From contig JAZKJD010000002.1 in assembly GCA_040384585.1 (NCBI GenBank), positions 1 to 64,000 on the forward strand: a stretch of DNA of 64,000 bases, read 5' to 3'. Positions 16,672-25,541 of the stretch are shown piece after piece. A program made the translations under genes and the position numbers. This stretch comes from JAZKJD01 sp040384585 (GTDB lineage Bacteria > Pseudomonadota > Gammaproteobacteria > Diplorickettsiales > Diplorickettsiaceae). The notes beneath the pieces were generated by a model. That model did no database searches and had not been told where the DNA came from. It saw only the letters and a list, made by a program, of their open reading frames with translations. Numbering within the stretch: the first letter of the stretch is position 1; each line of letters begins with the position of its first letter.

Positions 16672-18114
16672 ACGAAGTTTATCTGTTCTTATTTCTTTTT
16701 TGATCTCAGGACGGTTTCGTATTTCATAGAGCTGCTTTAGAAGCAGGAAGAGATGCCGACTTTCTTCTTTTTTGCCTTGTGTATTCGGTATACTATTTAT
16801 GATTTCTTCTGGAGTGATACTAGAACTATCGTCATTATTAAATTCATCATTAAATCTATGCCACAGAGCAGGGGTGCTATTTTTTGTATTTGTATCTGTT
16901 CTTGGAACATTACTATTGATCCATTCACTAATCAAGGCTTTTGTAATCGATATTGCACGATCTATAACATCAAGTTGAGTCTTAAACGTGTTTTCTAAAA
17001 TAGAAGTGTTGCTATGCTTGAATTTTACAAGCGTTTCTATTTTTATTTGTTTTGATGACAGATTATGAATAAGCAGTGCTTGAAATAGGCTTAAGCTATA
17101 TCGCTGGCAATTTTTTTGAATATGAAGTATCAAAGGCTTCATCTTCTTCTGATACCTACTTAAAGAATCAAAAAAATGGATAATGAGTGTGTCTACCAGC
17201 GACGACCCTTTTTCTTCCACAAGCCAAGTAAGAATGGTTTCAAGTAGTTTTTTTGATTCTTCATTTGATAATTCGCTTAAAGATAATTCGCTTAAAAAAG
17301 TAATAGATGCTTCGTTGGAAAAATCGCGCATATATTTTTTTACAAAGGAGACTTTTTTCTCCTCCGTACTAAGGCAGCTTAATAAAATAAGGAAATCTTG
17401 GTGCGAAACCTTTAGATTCGCTTGCCACTCGATAATAAAACCTAGAAGTTTTTCTTTAAAATTCGCAGTAAAATTTACGGGTAGTAACCCCTCTTGAATA
17501 GTAGTTACCATTTGCCCGGCGCCAAGTAATGCGTATATATTTTTAGTATCCTCATCCTCCGATTTTAAATTATCGTCTATTATAGAAACTGCTAATTTTA
17601 ATTTAAGCGACGCACTAATTTGATCCTTGGATTCCACGATCCGATTTGTGTGCCTTCGGAAATGCTTTTTTCTATTCTCTACTCTATTATTTGTGACAGT
17701 CTGCTTAAATTTATCGATTATCCAATTAGCATAAATTGAAAATTTATTAGGTAATGTAGGTAATGTAGGTAATTTAGATAAAATTTCATCTAAAAGTGTA
17801 CTATCACTAGATAACTCAAAGCAATTCAGTATTTTTCTTAGTAAACTTTCATTAATGTTTTTCGCTTCTTCTGGAGTTAGTAGGGTAGTGATGATTTTTT
17901 TAGCAAGTTCTGTATCCACTTGCGGGTCATTCAGAATGGTTACAAGTTCGGGAAGCTTACCACGCTGCTCTTCGGGGCTAGATCCTTTTACCCTATTAAT
18001 AAGTTTTCGAAGTTCAAAATAGAAGTGTTCTGGTTTCTTAAAAAACGGAAAGTAATAACGAAACCATAAAGTCCAACGCCCCGGTACGAGTTTATCTATT
18101 GAATTCAGGTTCAT
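16564..18114 (-). CDS. Orphan helical protein, candidate effector
   Basis: No family was recognised. The product is about 516 residues, hydrophilic and mostly alpha-helical, with many Lys, Glu, Ser and Asn. There is no signal peptide or clear membrane helix. ATG 18114 (MNLNSIDKLVPG) is chosen because a strong aggggga site lies six bases upstream; an ATG at 18147 would add 11 residues. Micro-repeats are visible (LPTLPTLP, SELSLSELSNEE). The last residues (EERRDGEERKERLDGD then YKRGTQGR) come from a local tandem duplication that changed the reading frame, so the native C-terminus is altered. AT-rich composition and lack of relatives fit a host-interaction protein, but that is inference only. 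Confidence 0.6.
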   Translation of the reverse strand: MNLNSIDKLVPGRWTLWFRYYFPFFKKPEHFYFELRKLINRVKGSSPEEQRGKLPELVTILNDPQVDTELAKKIITTLLTPEEAKNINESLLRKILNCFELSSDSTLLDEILSKLPTLPTLPNKFSIYANWIIDKFKQTVTNNRVENRKKHFRRHTNRIVESKDQISASLKLKLAVSIIDDNLKSEDEDTKNIYALLGAGQMVTTIQEGLLPVNFTANFKEKLLGFIIEWQANLKVSHQDFLILLSCLSTEEKKVSFVKKYMRDFSNEASITFLSELSLSELSNEESKKLLETILTWLVEEKGSSLVDTLIIHFFDSLSRYQKKMKPLILHIQKNCQRYSLSLFQALLIHNLSSKQIKIETLVKFKHSNTSILENTFKTQLDVIDRAISITKALISEWINSNVPRTDTNTKNSTPALWHRFNDEFNNDDSSSITPEEIINSIPNTQGKKEESRHLFLLLKQLYEIRNRPEIKKEIRTDKLRIISEERRDGEERKERLDGDGAATLLSFYKRGTQGR

Positions 18115-18262
18115 CGGTATTCCCCCTGCATAATTATTGTATGACAATATGGCAAACGACGATACGATTTATCGTAGCATAATCCTCGAACATAGTGCAA
18201 TTTTTCTGTCTTGAGTTGCCAACCTCTATTCGACAAACTATTACTTAGAGCATTTTCATTAT

Positions 18263-18315
18263 TATCAGGGCCATAGTCTTGTGCGGGTGACAGCAGGGTG
18301 CTCTTCTTTTTTCGC
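18263..18315 (+). repeat. Palindromic repeat (gacagcaggg family), half copy
   Basis: The segment reads atcagggccatagtcttgtg, then gggtgacagcagggtgctc and a T run. It matches the right arm and flank of the perfect palindrome at 54277-54332 (in reverse complement, including its catagtcttg flank). It lies just 3' of the ABC-F gene, where it may have become part of a transcription stop. Confidence 0.65.
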
Positions 18316-18320
18316 GGTAA

Positions 18321-19898
18321 CTAGTTTGTAATCGCATCAAGTCGTGTAACATCCTGCAATGGCTTCTCATGAGAAATAAATAATATACGATCAGCGACTT
18401 TATTAATAAAATGTCTATCATGGCTGACAAATAGCAAGGTACCGGTATATTGGCGTAGCGCTTTGGCAAGTGCATCGGTGGCTTCGATATCGAGATGATT
18501 GGTGGGTTCATCCAATATCAATACATTGGGGGATTCCAGTACCAGTTTTGCCAATAATAATCGGGCGGCTTCACCACCACTTAATGCCAAAATATCCTTC
18601 AATACATCCTCTTTCGTGAATAATACTTGTGCTAATACTTTGCGAATCGTTTGTTCAGCAACCGCATTAACCTGGGTTGATAACCAAGTGAGTACACTTG
18701 ACTTTTTATTCAGTAAGTCATGATGGTCTTGAGAAAAATAACTGCATTGTGTTTGATATCCCCACTCAATGCTACCCTGATCGGGCGTGAGCTTACCTAT
18801 TAATATTTTGATTAAGGTTGATTTACCAATGCCGTTTTCACCGATAATCGCAACTTTTTCACCACGTTTAATTTCAAAGTTGATTTTGTTAAATAATTTT
18901 TTATTTTGAAAGTCTTTACTTAGATTTTTAACAGATAAAACTTGTTTGCCAGATGGACGTTGTGGTTTGAAGCAAAAATGGGGTGTTACGCGCGATGATT
19001 GCTTACTATCGGGAATCTCTATTTTTTCAATCATTTTTAAGCGTGATTGAGCTTGTTTGGCCTTTGAGCTTTTTGCTCGAAATTTATCGACAAAGCGTTG
19101 CATTTCAGCAATTTTACGCTCAGCATGTCTTTTTTGATGAAGTTTTTGCTCTTCAATTAATTTTTTTTCTTCCAGAAACCTTGCATAATTTCCACTGTAT
19201 TGTCTTATCTCGCCGTAATCAACATCGAGTATGTTATCAGCCAGTCGATTAATAAATTCAACATCGTGCGAAATAAATAAAAGCAAACCCTTACACTCAT
19301 TTTTTAAGTAATTTTCTAGCCATTGTATGGATATGACATCAAGGTGATTCGTTGGCTCATCTAATAACAGGATATCGGGTTCCTCGAATAAGGCTTGTGC
19401 CAGCAATACACGCAATTTAAATCCGCCCGATAAGGTGCTCAATGGTTTCGGATGATAGCGGGGATGAATGCCAAGACCCGTTAATAATTTTTCTGCCAGA
19501 CCCTCCGCAGAATAGCCATTGAGATGGGCAATCGCTTCCTCGAGTTTACTCAATCGATTAACATTTTTTTCATCCCAATGATTGGCAGTTAATAATTTTT
19601 CTTTTTCTTGCATCGTTTGCCATAGCCTAGGTTTTCCTTGCAAAACAATATCGGTAATAACGGTGTTTTCATATCGGAATTGATCTTGTTTTAGCCAGCC
19701 AACAGAGGCAGCTTTTGGAATAGAAAGCGTACCGTCGATTGGCGTTTCAGCACCCGTAAGTAATTTTAAAAAGGTGGATTTTCCTGCACCGTTCGCGCCC
19801 ACTAAAGCATAACGTTTTTGGCTGGAGAGAATAAGATTAACGTCATAGAATAATAGCTTTTCTCCATAGGCCATGCTGAGTTGATGGATCGATATCAT
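18321..19898 (-). CDS. ABC-F family ATPase (YbiT-like)
   Basis: The product has 525 residues with two ABC ATPase domains and no membrane domain, as in ribosome-associated ABC-F proteins. Domain 1 has Walker A GANGAGKST, signature LSGGFKLRVLL and Walker B ILLLDEPTNHLD. A charged linker (KRHAERKIAEMQRFVDKFRA) separates it from domain 2, which has GENGIGKST, LSGGEAARLLL and LILDEPTNHLD. Length and the start MISIHQLSMAYGEK resemble YbiT more than Uup or EttA. The likely role is to act on stalled or starting ribosomes; the exact paralogue is uncertain. Confidence 0.88.
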   Translation of the reverse strand: MISIHQLSMAYGEKLLFYDVNLILSSQKRYALVGANGAGKSTFLKLLTGAETPIDGTLSIPKAASVGWLKQDQFRYENTVITDIVLQGKPRLWQTMQEKEKLLTANHWDEKNVNRLSKLEEAIAHLNGYSAEGLAEKLLTGLGIHPRYHPKPLSTLSGGFKLRVLLAQALFEEPDILLLDEPTNHLDVISIQWLENYLKNECKGLLLFISHDVEFINRLADNILDVDYGEIRQYSGNYARFLEEKKLIEEQKLHQKRHAERKIAEMQRFVDKFRAKSSKAKQAQSRLKMIEKIEIPDSKQSSRVTPHFCFKPQRPSGKQVLSVKNLSKDFQNKKLFNKINFEIKRGEKVAIIGENGIGKSTLIKILIGKLTPDQGSIEWGYQTQCSYFSQDHHDLLNKKSSVLTWLSTQVNAVAEQTIRKVLAQVLFTKEDVLKDILALSGGEAARLLLAKLVLESPNVLILDEPTNHLDIEATDALAKALRQYTGTLLFVSHDRHFINKVADRILFISHEKPLQDVTRLDAITN

Positions 19899-19904
19899 GT
19901 TAGA

Positions 19905-20033
19905 GTATATACCCTTCGCCTTTCAAGATGTGGTGTTCTTGCACATCGGTACTCACGTGCTCATGACTACCTAATACACTCCGCGCGTTCGTCCTCGTGC
20001 GTCTAAGCACATCTTGAAATCCTTTGGGTATAC
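19905..20033. repeat. Palindromic repeat (caagatgtg family), long copy
   Basis: Imperfect inverted repeat of about 129 bp. The left arm is gtatataccctt, then tttcaagatgtgg. The right arm is gcacatcttgaaat, then cctttgggtatac. It occupies most of the gap between ychF and the ABC-F gene. A shortened copy sits at 42111-42158 and shares the right-arm text cctcgtgcg and cacatcttgaaat. Confidence 0.75.
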
Positions 20034-20061
20034 GTTCAGAAATTGTCATACCTGAGTCAGT

Positions 20062-21153
20062 CTAGACATTAAACAAAAAATGAATGACATCACCGTCTTG
20101 GATAAGATAGGTTTTCCCTTCTAAGCGCCACTTTCCTGCTTCTTTGGCGCCTTGTTCACCCCGGTATTGAATAAAGTCATGATATCCGACGACTTCGGCG
20201 CGAATAAAGCCTTTTTCAAAATCGGTGTGTATGCAAGCCGCAGCCTGTGGCGCAGTGGCGCCTTTACTTACCGTCCAAGCACGGACTTCTTTAACGCCTG
20301 CGGTAAAGAAAGTTTGTAAACCTAGGAGTTCATAACCGGCACGAATGAGTCTATCTAGACCGGTTTCATGTAAACCGAGTTCATGAAGAAATTCTTTTTT
20401 TTCTTCTTTCGTTAAACCCATACAGTCTTCTTCTAATTTCGCGCAAAGCGCTATGACCTTAGCATTTTCACCATGCGCAAAGTTTTCAAGCGACGCTAGC
20501 AAGGGATTATTGATAAAACCTTCTTCATTGACGTTAGCAATATAGAGCGTTGCTTTTAATGTTAAAAACTGATAGGGACGTAACAATAGATGTTCGTCTA
20601 CACTCAGTGGCATAACACGAAGGAGTTGTCCTTGATTGAGGTGTGGAATAATGCGCGTTAATAAATTTTTTGTTTGGTTGGCAAGTTTGTCATTGGCTTT
20701 TGTCGCGCGGTGTAAACGTAAGATCGCTTTTTCGGCGGTTTCTAAATCGGCTAACGCAAGTTCGGTATGGATAGTTTGGATATCCGCTACGGGATCGACT
20801 TTCCCGGATACATGCACAATATCCGTCTGTTCAAAGCAGCGTACCACGTGGGCAATCGCATCAAGCTCGCGGATATGCGCAAGAAATTGATTACCTAAAC
20901 CTTCACCTTTTGCGGCGCCGGCGACTAAACCTGCAATATCAACAAATTCCATGCTGGTAGGTATTATTTTCTGTGGGTTAACGATGGTGGCTAATTCTGT
21001 TAAACGCGTATCGGGTACGGGTACTACGCCAACATTCGGTTCAATGGTGCAGAAAGGATAATTTGCCGCCGCAATACCGGCTTGGGTGAGTGCATTAAAT
21101 AGGGTAGATTTTCCAACATTAGGAAGACCAACGATGCCACATGTAAATCCCAT
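20062..21153 (-). CDS. ychF: Redox-regulated ATPase YchF (OLA1 family)
   Basis: YchF is an Obg-related P-loop protein that prefers ATP and associates with ribosomes. The 363-residue protein begins MGFTCGIVGLPNVGKSTLFN (G1). It also contains EFVDIAGLVAGAAKGEGLGN (G3 region), an altered G4 motif (ANVNEEG in place of NKxD, as usual for YchF) and a C-terminal TGS domain ending DVIHFLFNV. It forms the conserved rplY-pth-ychF run with the next two genes. Confidence 0.96.
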   Translation of the reverse strand: MGFTCGIVGLPNVGKSTLFNALTQAGIAAANYPFCTIEPNVGVVPVPDTRLTELATIVNPQKIIPTSMEFVDIAGLVAGAAKGEGLGNQFLAHIRELDAIAHVVRCFEQTDIVHVSGKVDPVADIQTIHTELALADLETAEKAILRLHRATKANDKLANQTKNLLTRIIPHLNQGQLLRVMPLSVDEHLLLRPYQFLTLKATLYIANVNEEGFINNPLLASLENFAHGENAKVIALCAKLEEDCMGLTKEEKKEFLHELGLHETGLDRLIRAGYELLGLQTFFTAGVKEVRAWTVSKGATAPQAAACIHTDFEKGFIRAEVVGYHDFIQYRGEQGAKEAGKWRLEGKTYLIQDGDVIHFLFNV

Positions 21154-21164
21154 AAGACGGCCTG

Positions 21165-21785
21165 TTATTTTTCTGATGTAAAATGATGTAATGTTTGTAT
21201 AGCCCGTTGCTCGTCCCCTGTAACAAAGGGGACGAGCAACGATAAGGTATACACTATCACATCATCAATTTTTTTCCGATCTGCAACAGAAGGGGGGCTT
21301 AATACATAGTCATGGACTTTGTCTCTATGCCCTGGATGGCCGATGCCAATGCGTAAACGCCAAAAGTTTTTGCTACCTAATTGCGCAACAATATCTTTTA
21401 AGCCATTGTGCCCGCCTTCGCCACCGCCTTGTTTAAAGCGTGCAATACCTGGCGGTAGATCGAGATCATCATGTACGACCAGAATGGCTTCTGGGGAGAT
21501 ATGATAAAACTGGGTAATAGCACGTAGCGAATGACCTGAAAGATTCATATAGGTGGTTGGGATTAAAAGCCTAAGCACAATGTGCGACTCCCCAGGTATA
21601 TTGTACTCCTGATTAATGATGAGCTTTGCCACTAACCCTTGAAATTTAGTCTCTGCTTTTAGGAAAAGCGACGCATTTTCTGCAAGCGCTTCGACAAGCC
21701 AAGCACCTGCATTATGCCGGCTCTTCGCATAGTCCTTTCCAGGATTCGCTAAACCAGCAATCAACTGAATAGGGCAAGATGACAT
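21165..21785 (-). CDS. pth: Peptidyl-tRNA hydrolase
   Basis: Pth releases tRNA from peptidyl-tRNA that drops off ribosomes. The 206-residue protein has GLANPGKDYAKSRHNAGAW with the catalytic histidine in RHNAG. It also has TYMNLSG, VVHDDLDLPPG with the catalytic aspartate, and GGGEGGHNGLKDI. It is about ten residues longer than the E. coli enzyme. It lies 17 bases after rplY and 11 before ychF. Confidence 0.96.
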   Translation of the reverse strand: MSSCPIQLIAGLANPGKDYAKSRHNAGAWLVEALAENASLFLKAETKFQGLVAKLIINQEYNIPGESHIVLRLLIPTTYMNLSGHSLRAITQFYHISPEAILVVHDDLDLPPGIARFKQGGGEGGHNGLKDIVAQLGSKNFWRLRIGIGHPGHRDKVHDYVLSPPSVADRKKIDDVIVYTLSLLVPFVTGDEQRAIQTLHHFTSEK

Positions 21786-21802
21786 AGAGAGAGTAAAAGT
21801 GC

Positions 21803-22495
21803 TTACTCTTTTGTCTTGTCTTTTTCATTCGCTGATTTGTTTCCCGCTTCATCTTCTTTGACGTTGATAGCTGGGACTTCAGCCGACTCTGGTGGAGCAG
21901 CCGACGTTTCCTCTTCAACAGCACGTGGGATATGGATATTCACCACGGGGCGATCATCTTCGTGCGTCAACGCGATTAATTCTACGCCTTCAGGCAAGGG
22001 AACTTGGGACAAATGAATTGCTTCATCAAGGCCCAAACGCGAAACGTCGATTTCGATATATTCAGGTAATGCATCGGGTAGACAGCGAACCTCAACACTG
22101 TTGAGTAATCGCGCTAATACACCGCCACTTTCTTTCACACCAGGTGCAATTTCTTCGCCTGTAAAGTGAAGGGGTACAGACAGGGTGATTTTCTCTTTTG
22201 CTGTGATACGTAGTAAATCTAAATGGAGAATACGCGCTTTATAAGGGTGACGTTGTAAATCTTTTAATACCGCCTTTTGCTGTTTGCCATCCAAATGGAT
22301 CGTTAAGATATGCGAATAAAAGGCTTCATTTTCCAATGCGCGTAGTAATTGATTATGATCAAAGGAAAGTGGCTGAGAGGGTTCTCCTGCACCGTACAGG
22401 ATGCCAGGGACCCGGTTCTCGAGTCGGCGTAGACGGCGGCTCGCACCCGTCCCAAAGCGCTCTCGAGTTTTTGCAGATAATTCAAATGTAGGCAT
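21803..22495 (-). CDS. rplY: 50S ribosomal protein L25 (CTC type)
   Basis: This is a 5S rRNA-binding protein of the large subunit. The N-terminal L25 domain (residues 1-95: KTRERFGTGASRRLRR, PGILYGAGEPSQPLSFDH, LRALENEAFYSHI) is followed by the CTC C-terminal beta domain (LHFTGEEIAPGVKESGGVL, RCLPDALPEYIEIDVS). An acidic, lysine-rich tail with low complexity ends the protein. At 230 residues it is the long CTC form, not the short enteric form. It is probably co-transcribed with pth and ychF. Confidence 0.95.
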   Translation of the reverse strand: MPTFELSAKTRERFGTGASRRLRRLENRVPGILYGAGEPSQPLSFDHNQLLRALENEAFYSHILTIHLDGKQQKAVLKDLQRHPYKARILHLDLLRITAKEKITLSVPLHFTGEEIAPGVKESGGVLARLLNSVEVRCLPDALPEYIEIDVSRLGLDEAIHLSQVPLPEGVELIALTHEDDRPVVNIHIPRAVEEETSAAPPESAEVPAINVKEDEAGNKSANEKDKTKE

Positions 22496-22721
22496 GTTTC
22501 AATCCTCTATAAAATAATGAACCCATCCCGCGACCAGGATGAGCGGCTAGTTTACGGGGTTTTTAATCAAAGTGCCAGCGTCCATCTAAGCAAAAATGAC
22601 TTTATAAAACACGAATTTTGTACAGGGACAGGGATTATTTTAGGGTTTATTTAGTTACTAAAATAATCTAGAATAAGGGTTCACTAACTAATGATTAGTT
22701 TTTTAATAAAAAGGATTTTTT

Positions 22722-24080
22722 ATGTATCAACCCTCTGTTTCTGACACTACGACTCGTAAACCTCTTTACTTATTTCACTTGAAAGATGACGATAATGATC
22801 GGTATTTTTTTATTTTTTTGGAAAATTATTTAGTTAATATACTAATAAAAGAATCTGTCAATAATCACTGGCAAGCGTTACGCACTGGATGTGTTCGCTT
22901 TTTGAATGACAGAGGTTTAGATATTCAACTCAAGGAGGAAGCTAGCCCTTATCGGGAAATAAAGGCTTGGCCTGAAGGGCAGCAGTCTAGCATTGTTTTA
23001 TTCAATGGGCCCGAGCGATTGCTTACGCGACTTGATCAGGATTCGTATGACTACGCTTCAATTGGTTTAAGTAGCGATTATTATCCCATAGCACCGGCTC
23101 AAATAAGCCATATAAACGAAGCAACTTACAAATTTGAGGAAATGATGAGCGATCTCAGTGCGTTTCTTTATGAAAAACATCGCATTTATATTTTTAACGA
23201 GTTAGGTGCTTATAGTAATAGGCTTGAGTGTACTCTCTTATTTTTAGCTGGTATCACGCAAGTACCCAAAGTTACTTTTCTTTATCAAAACGAAAACGAA
23301 GCAGAAGCTGATCATTTCTTTATGCATTTAAAATTACCTACTGATTCTGTGAAAAAAATGGTAGCGACTTTAAATAGTAAGTTCCATATTAATTTTTGCC
23401 AGTATATGAGACCTGAGCTAGAAAATATGGAAACCATTTCTTTTTCACTGGCAGCGATTAAAAATCAAATGGATCTTATTAAAGCTAACATGGGATCACT
23501 ACTTGAAAAAGACTGGCAGTGTGCTAGCGAACTAAGGCGAATGGCAAATGTTTTTCATTCTTCTTCAGAAGAAGACGATATCTCTGAGCAAGCAAAAGCT
23601 AAAAGAGCTTTAACGAAAGAACTCATGGATTTTTCAATAAGTTTATCTCCCCCTTGCTGCAATCTATCAGAAAGGTGGAAATATAGTGATATGCTTAGAA
23701 GGAAAATAGCTTATCTTGAATCTACGCAGACTGCAGATGAAAACAAAGCCTTTAAAAGCGATAAAAAGGCGATAAAAGACATCCAAAAAACATTGGGATT
23801 ATCTCAGCCGACTGTTGATAGGCATAGTCTAAATCAAGGTTTCCACTTTCATAGACGGATACCTGTAGATAGTTTGCCAAGTTGCAATACTGAAATGGGC
23901 ATAGCGACAACTGCTGGATCCAGTAGGCGTACATTGATTTCCATGAGAAAGTTACCACAGGCAAGCAATTGCAGATGGCCTACTAAGCTAAGTAAATCTA
24001 TTCATATTTTACCCAGGCCAAATGAATCAGATGAGGATAATACTCAACCGACGAGTTCTAGGTTCATGCTGCAAAAATAA
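22722..24080 (+). CDS. Orphan protein between rplY and prs, candidate effector
   Basis: No domain was recognised in this 452-residue soluble protein. It begins MYQPSVSDTTTRKPLYLFHL and has an aagga ribosome site. A middle helical region (residues about 220-350) is rich in charged residues. The C-terminal 80 residues are basic, Ser/Pro/Arg-rich and probably disordered (RRIPVDSLPSCNTEMG, RPNESDEDNTQPTSS). There is no signal peptide. Most gammaproteobacteria have rplY directly beside prs, so this gene is an insertion into a conserved cluster, and it is on the opposite strand. A secreted host-acting role is possible but unproven. Confidence 0.6.
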   Translation: MYQPSVSDTTTRKPLYLFHLKDDDNDRYFFIFLENYLVNILIKESVNNHWQALRTGCVRFLNDRGLDIQLKEEASPYREIKAWPEGQQSSIVLFNGPERLLTRLDQDSYDYASIGLSSDYYPIAPAQISHINEATYKFEEMMSDLSAFLYEKHRIYIFNELGAYSNRLECTLLFLAGITQVPKVTFLYQNENEAEADHFFMHLKLPTDSVKKMVATLNSKFHINFCQYMRPELENMETISFSLAAIKNQMDLIKANMGSLLEKDWQCASELRRMANVFHSSSEEDDISEQAKAKRALTKELMDFSISLSPPCCNLSERWKYSDMLRRKIAYLESTQTADENKAFKSDKKAIKDIQKTLGLSQPTVDRHSLNQGFHFHRRIPVDSLPSCNTEMGIATTAGSSRRTLISMRKLPQASNCRWPTKLSKSIHILPRPNESDEDNTQPTSSRFMLQK

Positions 24081-24106
24081 TTTACATTCGCTAGCTTGCT
24101 TTATTT

Positions 24107-24136
24107 TCTAGCGTTCAATTAGAATTGAACGCTAGA
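24107..24136. terminator. Hairpin between convergent genes
   Basis: Perfect 14-bp stem (tctagcgttcaatt and its complement) with a two-base centre. It sits between the 3' ends of the orphan gene (+) and prs (-). T-rich bases follow weakly on either side, so it may act as a bidirectional terminator. Confidence 0.6.
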
Positions 24137-24161
24137 TGCATAACTTGTTCAAATAGTAGGC

Positions 24162-25121
24162 TTAGTCGACAAACATCGAACTAACGGATTCTTCGCTATT
24201 AATACGACAGATGGTTTGTGCCAGCATATTACTCAGGCTCAGTTGGCGAATCTTCTTACACTGTTTGGCTTTATCATGTAAGGGAATGGTATCGGTTACA
24301 ACCAATTCATTGATACAAGAAGCTTCAATAGCGCGAATCGCATCGCCTGATAAGACTGGATGTGTACAATAAGCCATTACTCTTTTAGCGCCATTTTCTT
24401 TTAAGGATTGCGCGGCTAAACACAGTGTCCCTCCGGTATCGACAATATCATCCACCAATAAACAATTTCGATCCTTGACATCACCAATAACGTGCATGAC
24501 TTCGGTTTTATTCGGACCGGTACGGCGTTTATCGATAATGGCAATATCCGCATCATTTAGTCGTTTGGCAATGGCTCTGGCACGCACTACACCACCTACA
24601 TCGGGAGAAACAACGATGAGGGGATCCTTTTCTTGGTAAAGATCGTTGACTTGAATATCTTTTAAAATTTCTGGTGTTGCGTAAACGTTGTCGACGGGTA
24701 TATCAAAAAAACCTTGGATTTGATCAGCGTGCAGATCGACGGTTAATACCCGACTGATGCCAACGGCCGTCATCATATCCGCGACCACGCGGGCGGTGAT
24801 AGGTACGCGAGAGGATCGAATACGTCTATCCTGACGCCCATAACCAAAGTAGGGGACTACCGCTGTAATACGTTTAGCAGACGCTCTGCGTAACGCATCT
24901 GCTATAATCACTAATTCCATTAAGTTGTTGTTCACGGGTGGGCAAGTAGGTTGCATGATAAAAACATCCTGACCGCGCACATTTTCTAAGACTTCTACGA
25001 TAATTTCGCCGTCACTGAAATGTCCTACGGTGGCTTTGCCTAATTCCATATCTAAATGTGATACCACTTTTTCGGCTAGGGTCCGGTTAGCATTACCCGT
25101 AAAAATCATCATTTCAGACAC
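24162..25121 (-). CDS. prs: Ribose-phosphate pyrophosphokinase
   Basis: Prs makes PRPP from ribose 5-phosphate and ATP for nucleotide, NAD and histidine synthesis. The 319-residue protein has the flexible loop VVPYFGYGRQDRR and ENVRGQDVFIMQPTCPPVNN. It also has VVSPDVGGVVRARA and the PRPP-binding loop LLVDDIVDTGGTL. It follows tRNA-Gln by 66 bases, the conserved arrangement. Length and motifs are normal. Confidence 0.97.
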   Translation of the reverse strand: MSEMMIFTGNANRTLAEKVVSHLDMELGKATVGHFSDGEIIVEVLENVRGQDVFIMQPTCPPVNNNLMELVIIADALRRASAKRITAVVPYFGYGRQDRRIRSSRVPITARVVADMMTAVGISRVLTVDLHADQIQGFFDIPVDNVYATPEILKDIQVNDLYQEKDPLIVVSPDVGGVVRARAIAKRLNDADIAIIDKRRTGPNKTEVMHVIGDVKDRNCLLVDDIVDTGGTLCLAAQSLKENGAKRVMAYCTHPVLSGDAIRAIEASCINELVVTDTIPLHDKAKQCKKIRQLSLSNMLAQTICRINSEESVSSMFVD

Positions 25122-25187
25122 AGGAAAACCCTCATAGTGTAAATTAATCGATGGGATGGACAGAAATTTTGCATAACCAGTAAGAAT

Positions 25188-25262
25188 TGGCTGGGGTGCT
25201 AGGATTCGAACCTAGGAATGCCGAGATCAAAACCCGGTGCCTTACCACTTGGCGACACCCCA
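25188..25262 (-). tRNA. tRNA-Gln (anticodon TTG)
   Basis: The 75-base minus-strand cloverleaf starts tggggtgtcgccaagtggta and has the anticodon loop ttttgatc with TTG. The T-arm is ttcgaatc, and CCA is encoded. The acceptor pairs TGGGGTG with CACCCCA. A palindromic element has inserted 28 bases upstream of the mature 5' end. Confidence 0.96.
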
Positions 25263-25281
25263 ATTTCTTTATGCGTTTTTT

Positions 25282-25430
25282 GACATTCATCTCAGTACAG
25301 GACAAAAAATAGGTGAGGCGTGTCCTGCCACTGGATGCGCTTTTTTTGCTGGCTTACGCCACAAAAAAGAAGCTAGCATCCGTGTCACCCACCTCTTTTT
25401 AAATTTTTGTCCTGTGCAGAGGACATTCAT
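25282..25430 (-). mobile_element. MITE-like palindromic element with 9-bp target duplication, copy near tRNA-Gln
   Basis: The element proper is 25291-25421 (131 bp) with terminal repeats of about 20 bp. It is flanked exactly by gacattcat (25282-25290 and 25422-25430). It is nearly identical to the sdhA/sdhB copy in opposite orientation. One base is missing in a G run near its end, which closes the reading frame that is fully open in the 132-bp copy. Confidence 0.92.
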
Positions 25431-25502
25431 AAAAGCGTCTGTATTCTGATGGCTGTTACCTTGTATGTCAATTAGAGAAATAAGAAAAGTGTTTGTAAAG
25501 AA

Positions 25503-25541
25503 AGTACTTGAAGTTGCTATTCGCATCGCAACTTCAAGTAC
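25503..25541 (-). terminator. Hairpin terminator of lolB
   Basis: On the minus strand gtacttgaagttgc and gcaacttcaagtac form a 14-bp stem around a ten-base loop, followed by tttcttt. It starts right at the lolB stop codon. A closely related hairpin lies at 55169-55197 after an outer-membrane protein gene. Confidence 0.8.

Noticed and set aside
25237..25449. Plus-strand frame of 70 residues through the MITE
   Set aside because: It is the reverse reading of the palindromic element plus tRNA-Gln antisense; it is not a gene in its own right.
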